5,090 bases of DNA from Terriglobia bacterium (lineage in GTDB: Bacteria; Acidobacteriota; Terriglobia; UBA7540): the NCBI GenBank assembly GCA_030040455.1, contig JASHTR010000391.1, positions 1 to 5,090 of the forward strand, given 5' to 3'. How positions within the stretch are numbered: the first letter of the stretch is position 1; each line of letters opens with the position of its first letter. Under the pieces are notes generated by a model, which saw nothing but the letters and a program-made list of their open reading frames with translations, was not told the DNA's origin and searched no databases. A program made the translations under genes and the position numbers. Below are positions 1 through 5,090 of this stretch, piece by piece.

Positions 1-1039
1 GGATGAGCGGCAACGTCAAGTCCTGCATCGCGGGAAAGTTGTGCTCATCGAAGCGATCCAGGGCGTAGGCCTTGCGGGTGAAATCAATCGCGCGAGCAAT
101 GTAGGGCTCTTCCTTCTCCAACTCGCTGGGCGTCACAATGTAATTCTGCACGATCGCAGGATAAATCGCTCCACCGATGATGGCCACCACCACCAGGGCG
201 CCCACCGCAATGAGGGCCGGGAGAAGCTTTCCCATCTTCGCCCCCGCAAAAAAAGCCAGCGCCGTCACCCCGCAGAGCACGAGCAGGATCCAGAGCACCG
301 GCAAAGTGGCGTGAACGTCCGTGTAGCCTGCCCCGTGAATCAGGCCGCGCGACGAATAGACCAGATCGTACATCGCCAGGCGCGCGCGGTAGGCGAAAAG
401 CAGAAAAAAAAGACCGCCGAGCGCCATCAAGTGCGATCGCGCGTTGCGGGCCATCGAGACGCCACGGGGCGTCATCCAAACCCCTCCCTCAATAAAGTAA
501 AGGAAGCTGGCACTCAGCAGGCAGGCAATGAGGATCGCCAGAGCGTAGTGATATAGAAACCAGATGAACGGCAGCCTGAACATATAAAAGCTCAGGTTGA
601 TTCCAAAGAGCGGGTCGGAAGCCGCCATATGGACCGGATGGGTCGCAAGAAGGTAATCAAACCAGCGTGTCGTGGCCCAGTCGCCGACGAAATAACCCAC
701 CAACAGAACGCTGAACCAGATCACGCCGCGAAAGAGAGCGTTGAAGCGGTCGAGGGCGGGAAACTCATTAATGGGATTATAGAGGTGATAACCGGAACGA
801 TGTGAAATGGTACGCGCAATAAGAAGATTGATTCCAACCAACACGATGAAGCCGATGCCGAAATAGCCGCTCAATCCGATCTGCGTTCGCAGAGTGGTAA
901 GGTAAATGACCCGGTAGCCCAACTGCTTGAACCACAGCCAGTCCACCAGCAGGCTCAAGCCGTCGGAGAAGAGCGGCGCAACAACCAGCAGAAAAAGGAC
1001 GACAGCGGCAACCCAACGGGCAAGACGTTCCTGGCGCAT
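1..1039 (-). CDS. UPF0182 family integral membrane protein (N-terminal part; runs off the left edge)
   Basis: The reading frame opens at an ATG (1037-1039) and stays open to the left edge, giving 346 residues without the C-terminus. An SD-like GGAG (1045-1048) sits 5 bases before the ATG. About seven hydrophobic segments are visible, near residues 8-24, 47-75, 105-121, 150-183, 203-218, 246-266 and 272-298. The N-terminal motif WLWFKQLGY (about 34-42), followed by a TQIGLSG segment, is characteristic of UPF0182/COG1615. Family members have seven membrane spans and then a large extracytoplasmic domain; here the last span leads into the start of that domain (YIVTPSELEKEEPYIARAI, about 300-318). 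The molecular function of the family is unknown. The gene follows the deacetylase on the same strand, but the 322-base gap argues for separate transcription. The family call is firm; what it does is not known. Confidence 0.93.
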   Translation of the reverse strand, partial: MRQERLARWVAAVVLFLLVVAPLFSDGLSLLVDWLWFKQLGYRVIYLTTLRTQIGLSGYFGIGFIVLVGINLLIARTISHRSGYHLYNPINEFPALDRFNALFRGVIWFSVLLVGYFVGDWATTRWFDYLLATHPVHMAASDPLFGINLSFYMFRLPFIWFLYHYALAILIACLLSASFLYFIEGGVWMTPRGVSMARNARSHLMALGGLFFLLFAYRARLAMYDLVYSSRGLIHGAGYTDVHATLPVLWILLVLCGVTALAFFAGAKMGKLLPALIAVGALVVVAIIGGAIYPAIVQNYIVTPSELEKEEPYIARAIDFTRKAYALDRFDEHNFPAMQDLTLPLI

Positions 1040-1158
1040 AGCAACTCCGTATCTTCACACACGCGGCCAGCGCTGTCAAAGATTTGTGGATGATTCGGGA
1101 TGATTTATCGCTGAGCGCAGTAATACCTCAGAAACTATCGAAAAACCAAGAGCTTCTC

Positions 1159-1267
1159 GCTAAGACGCCAAGACAAGTTGAAAGTTTAGAGTCGAGAGTC
1201 GAAAGTTTATAAGGAGAAGCCCTTTAACTTTTGACTTTCAACTTTTTTTGTGCCTTTGCGGCTTTGC
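1159..1267. repeat. Nested imperfect inverted repeat (REP/MITE-like intergenic repeat)
   Basis: The inner arms are an exact 11-bp inverted pair, AAGTTGAAAGT (1175-1185) and ACTTTCAACTT (1234-1244). Between them are related half-repeats, GAGTCGAGAGTCGAAAGTTTA and CCTTTAACTTTTGACTTTC, that also partly complement each other. Outside lies a weaker pair, GCTAAGACGCCAAGA (1159-1173) and CCTTTGCGGCTTTGC (1253-1267), matching at 11 of 15 positions by hand alignment. I associate sequences of the form 'tctcgctaagacgccaagac ... gttgaaagt ... actttcaac ... ctttgcg' with dispersed intergenic repeats in acidobacterial and deltaproteobacterial genomes. Copy number cannot be judged from one window. The palindromic layout could fold into a cruciform or an RNA stem. 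Confidence 0.6.
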
Positions 1268-1322
1268 ACCCTTGCGTGAAGCGGTTCGCTTGTCTTCTAA
1301 TTTTCTCCCAGCCGGTCATATC

Positions 1323-1343
1323 GCTTCGCGGCGCCTGCGAAGC
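1323..1343 (-). terminator. Hairpin after the deacetylase gene, without a U-tract
   Basis: GCTTCGC (1323-1329) and GCGAAGC (1337-1343) form a perfect 7-bp stem with a 7-base loop, 18 bases past the deacetylase stop codon on the minus strand. The transcript side is not followed by a run of T, so this is not a canonical intrinsic terminator. It may be a 3' stabilising hairpin, a weak terminator, or chance in a GC-rich stretch. Confidence 0.3.
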
Positions 1344-1361
1344 ATGAAGATGGCACCGAAG

Positions 1362-2531
1362 TCATTCCCGCGTCAGTCGAGGAGGAGGCGGAGAAAGGCG
1401 AGCGACTTCCGGCAAGCGGAGCAGGCGCGAGACAGGAACCAACTCGATGTTCTCGCGTTCGAGTTCGGGCACGAACTGCTCCAGCGCGGAGAGCGTTGTG
1501 GGGTAAGGATGGCCGATGGCGAGAGCAGCTCCCTGCCGTTCCGCAATGCGGCAGAGTTTGCGTAATTGCTCAACGGTATAAGGGACGGTGTGGACATCGT
1601 CGAGGAAGACGGAGCGGTAAAACGCGGGAACGCTCAGGCGCCGCGCGACTTGCAAAGCCACTGAATCCGGCGTTGTCCGGCTATCCACGAAATAAAGATG
1701 ACGTTGGCCGAGCACCGTCATCACTTTTTCCATCAATTGAGCGTCTTCCGTCGCTCGCGATCCCATATGGTTGTTGACGCCGGCCACCCACGGCACGGTC
1801 GCAAGGTCTTTTTCGATCATGCGGGAGACTTCTTCTCCGTCCATTCCCTCCCGAATCTCGCGCGGACTGACATCGGGCGCGAAGTTCGCCAAGGGCTGCA
1901 TCGGCAGGTGAAGCATGACTTCGACGCCGGCGCGATGCGCGGCCTCCGCCGTCTGGCGGGAATAGGGGAGCCAGGGCATCACTGAAAATGTGAGCTGCGC
2001 GCGGATCCGCAGCAGCTCCTGCGCGGCCTTCGGATTTTGACCGAGGTCATCCACCACAATTGCGATGCGGGCAATCCAGGGAACCTCGCGGAGTTGAAGA
2101 TGGCAGACGGACACGTTCCCTGAATAAAGGGCAATTTCAGATCGGCTGAAACCTTCTGGCAAAGCCGCTTTGATAAAACGAGGCAAAAGGCCCTCTTTAA
2201 GCGCTTCCCGCCGGACGGCAATCAGAGTTGGCTCGTAGGCTTGTGGCGAAGCCAGGACCTCGAATGAATTTTCCGGCTCTCGCGCACGCTCCGGTCGTGG
2301 CGCGCTGTGAATCCAGACGTTATCCCCTCCGGCCTGCGCCACGACCTGCCGGAAACGCTCCGCCACTTTCATCGGATCGAGGGGCGCGCGAACGCTGGCT
2401 GGACGCGCGGGATGGGGAGCCGGATGCCTCCTCTCGTGCACCAGGAAAAATATTGAGAGGCAGCCTGCGGAGGCGAGGATAATCCAGAAAAAATGGTTGG
2501 GCTTATTTTTGCGTCGTCGGCGGCGTTTCAC
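1362..2531 (-). CDS. Divergent polysaccharide deacetylase family protein (YibQ-like, PF04748), membrane-anchored
   Basis: A 389-residue protein of the NodB-fold COG2861/PF04748 family, predicted to act on envelope glycans in the periplasm; the true substrate is not established. A basic cytoplasmic stretch (residues 1-10, five consecutive Arg) precedes one membrane segment (about 14-30), so it is probably a signal anchor. SAGC at 21-24 lacks the usual Leu/Val/Ile for a lipobox. A Pro/Arg-rich linker (about 36-53) follows, then a less conserved region and the deacetylase domain (about 153-373). Family motifs are all present: IAIVVDDLG (156-164), HLPMQP (208-213), GVNNHMGS (251-258), FVDSRT (281-286), FLDD (309-312) and IGHPYPTT (339-346). 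The start is a GTG with no clear SD, 9 bases after the upstream stop, so it probably depends on translational coupling. The next Met (residue 54) would lose the membrane anchor. The ctp-yibQ gene order is seen in other Gram-negatives. Confidence 0.93.
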   Translation of the reverse strand: MKRRRRRKNKPNHFFWIILASAGCLSIFFLVHERRHPAPHPARPASVRAPLDPMKVAERFRQVVAQAGGDNVWIHSAPRPERAREPENSFEVLASPQAYEPTLIAVRREALKEGLLPRFIKAALPEGFSRSEIALYSGNVSVCHLQLREVPWIARIAIVVDDLGQNPKAAQELLRIRAQLTFSVMPWLPYSRQTAEAAHRAGVEVMLHLPMQPLANFAPDVSPREIREGMDGEEVSRMIEKDLATVPWVAGVNNHMGSRATEDAQLMEKVMTVLGQRHLYFVDSRTTPDSVALQVARRLSVPAFYRSVFLDDVHTVPYTVEQLRKLCRIAERQGAALAIGHPYPTTLSALEQFVPELERENIELVPVSRLLRLPEVARLSPPPPRLTRE

Positions 2532-2540
2532 TGGGGCCTG

Positions 2541-3755
2541 CTACGCCGCTTGAGCGGGCGCAGGCTCCTGCTTGAGGACTTCGATTGCCTTTTGAAGCTG
2601 GATGTCGTCCTTGGTGCCAAACTGCTGAGGCGTGACGAGCGTGCCGCCGTCCAGGGCAGCGGCTTCGCCGGGGCTTGGAACCATGATGTTGGGGGTTACG
2701 CCGTTGTCTTGGATGGCTTTGCCGTCCGGCCCGTAATATTTTGCCACAGAAAGCAGCAGCCCGGAGCCATCTCCAACGGGAATGGCCTTTTGAACGACGC
2801 CGACACCGAAGCTGGGCACGCCGACCACATCACCGCGCCTGTCGCACAGGATTGCATCCGCCACAATCTCCGCCGGTCCCGCAGTGGCGCGGTTGATGAG
2901 AACGGCCACCGGCATCTTAAAGGCCGTGCTCTCTCCATCGGCAGTGTAATCATGACGTGGACTGCGCTGGCCATACGTGTAAGCGATGAGGCCTTTGGAA
3001 ATAAACAGGCTGGCAGTTTTAATCGCTTCTTTCGTCTCACCCCCCGCGCAGTCGCGGAGGTCGAGAACCATGCTGGTGGCGCCTTGCCCCACAAGCTCCT
3101 TGACCGCATCGGAGATCTCTTCGGCCTTCCCTTGATCAAAAGTGTCAATACGCACGTAACCCGTATGGGCGTCCGCCATCTTGGCAGCAACCGGCGGAGC
3201 GGCAATCACTTGCCGCGTCAGAGTCAGCTTCTGAGGCTCACCGTGCGATTCGTCCACGACCCACACGTCCACCCGCGTGCCGGGTTCACCATCCAGGCTG
3301 CGCATAATCTGGACGGCGGAAAGCTCGCGCACCGGCTTGCCATTGATCCGGTCCAGCAGGTCGGCGGGTTTGATTCCCGCCCGGTCGGCGGGGCTTCCGG
3401 GCAGAACGGAAATGACCGTAGCAAAGCCGAACTTCTTCGAGACGAAAACGCCCACACCCGCCGGGCCGGCTTCAGGGTGCGCGAGATATTCTTTGAATTG
3501 TTGGGGAGTGAAATAGGTGCTGTAAGGATCCAGAGCTTCGAGAAGCCCCTTGATAGCGCCTCCCGTCACGCTCTGCAGGTTTGGCTGCGTGACGTAGTCG
3601 CTCTTGATGCGTGAAAGAACTTCGCTATAAACACCGAGGTCCTTGTAAGTCTCCTCGCTGGAAGATGTGCTTTTACCGAGTAACCCTCCAACGACAATGT
3701 AGCAAACCAGCACACAAGAAACCGCGATCAGAAGAAAACGCAACCGCCCGCTCAT
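2541..3755 (-). CDS. S41 family C-terminal-processing peptidase homologue, probably catalytically inactive
   Basis: From the ATG this is a 404-residue CtpA/Prc-type protein. A single N-terminal hydrophobic segment (about 7-26) would place the rest in the periplasm. In order: an N-terminal helical domain with LDPYSTYF (75-82), GVGVFV (100-105), a PDZ domain (about 95-180, with VLPGSPADRAGIKPADLLDRI), the S41 core with LDLRDCAGG (231-239, usually LDLRxNPGG), and a C-terminal YYGPDGKAIQDNGVTPNI (340-357). The nucleophile motif, normally SASASEI, reads TAGPAEI (291-297), putting Gly293 where Ser belongs. The Lys motif, normally TFGKGxVQ, reads SFGVGVVQ (315-322), putting Val318 where Lys belongs. 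The 25-residue spacing of the dyad is preserved. I chose the ATG at 3753-3755 because AGGAAGGGAG (3766-3775) lies 10 bases upstream and the promoter is close. A GTG at 3780-3782 would add nine residues but lacks an SD. It is the first gene of an operon with the deacetylase. Family confidence is high; inactivity is inference. Confidence 0.92.
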   Translation of the reverse strand: MSGRLRFLLIAVSCVLVCYIVVGGLLGKSTSSSEETYKDLGVYSEVLSRIKSDYVTQPNLQSVTGGAIKGLLEALDPYSTYFTPQQFKEYLAHPEAGPAGVGVFVSKKFGFATVISVLPGSPADRAGIKPADLLDRINGKPVRELSAVQIMRSLDGEPGTRVDVWVVDESHGEPQKLTLTRQVIAAPPVAAKMADAHTGYVRIDTFDQGKAEEISDAVKELVGQGATSMVLDLRDCAGGETKEAIKTASLFISKGLIAYTYGQRSPRHDYTADGESTAFKMPVAVLINRATAGPAEIVADAILCDRRGDVVGVPSFGVGVVQKAIPVGDGSGLLLSVAKYYGPDGKAIQDNGVTPNIMVPSPGEAAALDGGTLVTPQQFGTKDDIQLQKAIEVLKQEPAPAQAA

Positions 3756-3765
3756 CGCTCTAAAG

Positions 3766-3775
3766 CTCCCTTCCT
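3766..3775 (-). promoter_or_regulatory. Ribosome binding site deciding the S41 gene start
   Basis: On the minus strand the bases read AGGAAGGGAG, ending 10 bases before the ATG at 3753-3755. The alternative GTG at 3780-3782 has only an A/T-rich stretch upstream and no purine-rich SD. This favours the shorter protein. Confidence 0.6.
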
Positions 3776-3796
3776 GCCCCACCCAATATCGTCATT

Positions 3797-3802
3797 AGTA
3801 TA
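3797..3802 (-). promoter_or_regulatory. Extended -10 promoter for the S41-deacetylase operon
   Basis: The minus strand reads TGTTATACT, an extended -10 (TGn) followed by TATACT, which matches TATAAT at five of six bases. No good -35 hexamer is seen at 16-18 bases, which an extended -10 can tolerate. Transcription would start near 3790, leaving a leader of about 35 bases to the ATG at 3755 but only about 8 bases to the GTG at 3782. Confidence 0.5.
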
Positions 3803-4010
3803 ACATGCGCGCGCCCGGCAGTGGCCCTTATTGAAAACGGGCCTCTTTGGAAAGCAGTGTCTTCCCTGTCGAGCAATTTAAAAGTGGACTTTCGATACCT
3901 TTATTCTTTATATCGGCGCCGTGATAAGATTTTTGCCACCTTGCGAGACAAGAAACCGAAGCTCCCACAACCTTAGAACTGTAGCGGCCCAGTCACGGCG
4001 GGTTCCGGCG

Positions 4011-4016
4011 TATAAT
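4011..4016 (+). promoter_or_regulatory. Perfect TATAAT -10 box next to the antitoxin ATG
   Basis: TATAAT matches the sigma-70 -10 consensus exactly and ends six bases before the ATG at 4023. Start at the usual distance would fall on or beside the A of the ATG, giving a leaderless or near-leaderless message. The -35 region (about 3987-3994, CCCAGT) is poor. A weaker alternative further upstream is TGGACT (3885-3890) with TATATC (3909-3914), an 18-base spacer. No SD precedes the ATG, in keeping with leaderless initiation. Confidence 0.45.
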
Positions 4017-4022
4017 CGAGCC

Positions 4023-4247
4023 ATGCCCGTCGAATGGAAACATCATGTGGTGAGCGACCCAGCAATTCTCCGGGGCAAGCCCCACCTGAAGGGAACGCGC
4101 ATTCCCGTGAGTCTGGTGCTGGGCTATCTTGCCGCCGGGTGTTCAGCCGAGCAGATCATGGCCGAGTTCCCTGATCTCACGCCCGAACAAATTGCCGCCT
4201 GCCTCGATTATGCCCGCGATTTAGCCGAATTCGCCGTGGAGGCGTAG
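4023..4247 (+). CDS. DUF433 (PF04255) family antitoxin
   Basis: A 74-residue protein, the normal size for DUF433. This family is proposed to be the antitoxin partner of PIN-like toxins and has a helix-turn-helix-like fold related to VapB-type antitoxins. Family motifs seen are SDPAILRGKPHLKGTRIPVS (11-30), LGYLAAGCSAEQIMAEFPDL (33-52) and LTPEQIAACLDYARD (52-66). The frame is open back to a GTG at 3921, but the extra 34 residues do not resemble the family and would be unusual, so I start at ATG 4023. Its stop TAG shares its last base with the GTG start of the toxin gene, so the two are translated from one message. By analogy with other pairs it may bind the toxin and repress its own promoter; I see no obvious operator palindrome. 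Confidence 0.9.
   Translation: MPVEWKHHVVSDPAILRGKPHLKGTRIPVSLVLGYLAAGCSAEQIMAEFPDLTPEQIAACLDYARDLAEFAVEA
4238..4242 (+). promoter_or_regulatory. Shine-Dalgarno for the toxin gene, inside the antitoxin gene
   Basis: GGAGG lies four bases before the GTG start at 4247-4249 and within the last codons of the antitoxin. With the one-base stop/start overlap it supports coupled translation and the choice of GTG as the start. Confidence 0.7.
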
Positions 4248-4615
4248 TGGCACTGCGCTTCTTTGCCGACCATTGCGTCGCGAATCAGGTTGTAAACGCT
4301 CTCCGCGCCGCAGGACATGAAGTGTTGCGGCTGAAAGAGTATATGCCGGTAGAATCACGGGACACGGCTATTCTCGACAAGGCCAAGGACCTGGCGGCCA
4401 TCCTGCTGTCGCTGAATGGTGATTTTGCCGACATTGTTGCCTACCCACCTGCGCAGTTTGGCGGGATTGTAGCGCTGCAGATTCGCGATCACCCTGAGAT
4501 CACACGTGTCGTGGTGGATCGCCTCTTGCTCTACACCGCCGCTCATCCCTACCAGAAAGATTATCGAGGTAAGCTACTTTTAGTTGAGGCTCACCGGCTG
4601 AGGATAAAGGAATAA
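4247..4615 (+). CDS. DUF5615 family PIN-like toxin
   Basis: A 122-residue protein with the PIN-like fold of DUF5615 (PF18480), expected to be a metal-dependent RNase toxin neutralised by the DUF433 protein. Visible family features are RFFADHC with Asp8 at the end of strand 1, AAGHEVLRL (21-29), SRDTAIL with Asp39 (37-43), AILLSLNGDFADI with Asp59 and Asp62 (51-63), and YPPAQFGGIVALQIRDHPE (66-84). The usual DxDF turn reads NGDF here, and the Glu often following the first Asp is His9. Both look like features of a recognised subfamily rather than damage. Initiation is at a GTG overlapping the antitoxin stop, with GGAGG upstream. The stop is only 25 bases from the convergent phosphoesterase stop. 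RNase activity and the RNA target are inferred from the family. Confidence 0.88.
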   Translation: MALRFFADHCVANQVVNALRAAGHEVLRLKEYMPVESRDTAILDKAKDLAAILLSLNGDFADIVAYPPAQFGGIVALQIRDHPEITRVVVDRLLLYTAAHPYQKDYRGKLLLVEAHRLRIKE

Positions 4616-4638
4616 CTGCTTTTTGCTTATCGCCTTCT

Positions 4639-4662
4639 GCTTACCGGCTCGGATCGGTAAGC
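4639..4662. terminator. Hairpin between convergent genes, overlapping the phosphoesterase stop codon
   Basis: GCTTACCG (4639-4646) and CGGTAAGC (4655-4662) form a perfect 8-bp stem around an 8-base loop. The stop codon of the minus-strand phosphoesterase (4641-4643) lies in one arm. Neither side is followed by a clear T-run, so termination would be imperfect or bidirectional at best. Its place at a convergent junction is what makes a terminator role plausible. Confidence 0.4.
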
Positions 4663-5090
4663 GGCCGCGGATTGAAGTCGCTGGGGATTCGATTCACGAC
4701 CTTCAGCCGGCGATCGGTAGTGACAATCCCCAGGGCATTGCAGCCATAGCCCGTCTGCTCCGGCAAATGGAGAACCAGCGAATCCGGGATTTCTATGTAA
4801 CTTGCCGGGAGAGGTGCGACGCGGCCCACCAGCCGCGCCGGGCTGAAAGCGCTCGCCAAATCCGTAACTCCTGGAGTAATCGCGTCTTGCGGACCCAGCT
4901 CACTTTCGCCAAACTCCTTTTCGCCTAGCCGCCGCGCGCGCAACTCATCAGGTAAAAGGGCCAGCGGAGGAAGGTTAAACACCGTATCGATAAACTTGAC
5001 GACCGAAGCCTGGTTTCCCTCATCGTGGGCCACGTAACCGACGCGAGCGTAAGGCGATATGAGAATCAGGGGGACGCGAGGGCCGTCCGT
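4641..5090 (-). CDS. Alkaline phosphatase / phospholipase C-type phosphoesterase (C-terminal part; runs off the right edge)
   Basis: The frame is open from the right edge to TAA at 4641-4643, giving the last 149 residues; the start and the metal-binding N-terminal region are outside the window. The visible beginning reads GPRVPLILISPYARVGYVAH (3-22), followed by EGNQASVVKFIDTVFNLPPL (24-43). This is the typical C-terminal segment of PF04185 phosphoesterases (phospholipase C, acid phosphatase). A linker and a tail ending in SDFNPRPLTDPSR follow, of the kind I associate with acidobacterial members. Such enzymes are usually secreted and hydrolyse phosphate esters of lipids or small molecules; the substrate cannot be told from this part. 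A GTG at 5031-5033 is internal to the conserved ISPYARVGYVAH motif, so the gene does not start there. It converges on the toxin gene with a 25-base gap. Confidence 0.88.
   Translation of the reverse strand, partial: TDGPRVPLILISPYARVGYVAHDEGNQASVVKFIDTVFNLPPLALLPDELRARRLGEKEFGESELGPQDAITPGVTDLASAFSPARLVGRVAPLPASYIEIPDSLVLHLPEQTGYGCNALGIVTTDRRLKVVNRIPSDFNPRPLTDPSR

Larger units (their letters stand above)
1040..1361. other. Intergenic region, no gene; contains repeats
   Basis: This 322-base gap lies between two genes on the minus strand. I see no credible coding sequence in it: the short open frames have no SD and no recognisable protein. It holds a nested imperfect inverted repeat (1159-1267) and a 7-bp hairpin just after the deacetylase stop (1323-1343). 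The promoter of the UPF0182 gene should be in this gap. A perfect TTGACA (complement of 1074-1079) is present, but the hexamer 17 bases downstream (GAAGAT) is poor and would place transcription start on top of the ribosome binding site, so I do not call it. Confidence 0.7.

Noticed and set aside
41..556. Plus-strand open frame opposite the UPF0182 gene
   Set aside because: The translation is hydrophilic and Arg/His-rich with no recognisable domain, and it is the shadow of a membrane protein with seven clear spans.
1051..1079. TTGACA (complement of 1074-1079) with GAAGAT 17 bases on, as a UPF0182 promoter
   Set aside because: The -35 is perfect, but the -10 matches only three of six bases, and the implied start would fall on or after the ribosome binding site at 1045-1048.
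1248..1565. Plus-strand open frame starting in the intergenic repeat
   Set aside because: It begins within the inverted repeat and then runs antisense to the deacetylase; there is no SD and no family resemblance.
2493..3614. Long open frame on the plus strand opposite the S41 gene (373 residues)
   Set aside because: It is antisense to a gene with clear family motifs, has no SD and a low-complexity Arg/His-rich translation, and resembles no family. Codon bias in the minus-strand gene explains the open frame.
3823..3843. GGCCC / GGGCC inverted pair in the divergent control region
   Set aside because: The arms are only 5 bp with an 11-base loop and no T-run; this is expected by chance at this base composition.
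3921..4022. Upstream GTG start that would extend the DUF433 antitoxin by 34 residues
   Set aside because: The extension does not resemble the family, the 74-residue form is the usual size, and the TATAAT box would fall inside the coding sequence.
5031..5033. GTG as the start of a 130-residue phosphoesterase fragment
   Set aside because: The frame continues upstream to the window edge through the conserved GPRVPLILISPYARVGY segment, so the gene is simply cut by the window.
1..5090. CRISPR array, tRNA, rRNA or insertion sequence
   Set aside because: I saw no regularly spaced direct repeats, no tRNA-like or rRNA-like sequence, and no transposase frame on either strand.

Overview
The window looks like a piece of a chromosome from a Gram-negative bacterium with moderately high GC. 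Three things suggest Acidobacteriota: the wording of the partial phosphoesterase, a UPF0182 membrane protein next to envelope genes, and an intergenic AAGTTGAAAGT / 'CTAAGACGCCAAGAC' repeat of a style I associate with acidobacterial genomes. This assignment is inference only, because no rRNA or marker gene is present.

Layout. Positions 1-1039 (minus) hold the N-terminal 346 residues of a UPF0182 (COG1615) protein with seven membrane segments; its C-terminus lies beyond the left edge. Positions 1040-1361 are a 322-base gap with a nested imperfect inverted repeat and a small hairpin. Positions 1362-2531 and 2541-3755 (both minus) form a two-gene envelope operon. It is transcribed from an extended -10 promoter near 3800 and encodes first an S41 C-terminal-processing-peptidase homologue, then a YibQ-type divergent polysaccharide deacetylase. 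A divergent control region (3756-4022) separates it from a plus-strand toxin-antitoxin pair: a DUF433 antitoxin (4023-4247) and a DUF5615 PIN-like toxin (4247-4615), overlapping by one base. From 4641 to the right edge (minus) is the C-terminal 149 residues of an alkaline-phosphatase/phospholipase C-type phosphoesterase, convergent with the toxin gene.

How the genes fit together. The S41-YibQ pair matches a gene order known from other Gram-negatives (envC-ctpA-yibQ), where it is tied to peptidoglycan remodelling. EnvC itself is not visible here. The most notable observation is that the S41 protein keeps its signal anchor, PDZ region and fold motifs, but both members of the Ser/Lys catalytic dyad are replaced, Ser by Gly and Lys by Val. 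It therefore reads as a pseudoprotease. Its amber stop is also in the same reading frame as the GTG start of the deacetylase, with only three sense codons between. The toxin-antitoxin pair looks like an accessory insertion between chromosomal genes, and its antitoxin has a perfect TATAAT box six bases before the ATG, suggesting a leaderless transcript.
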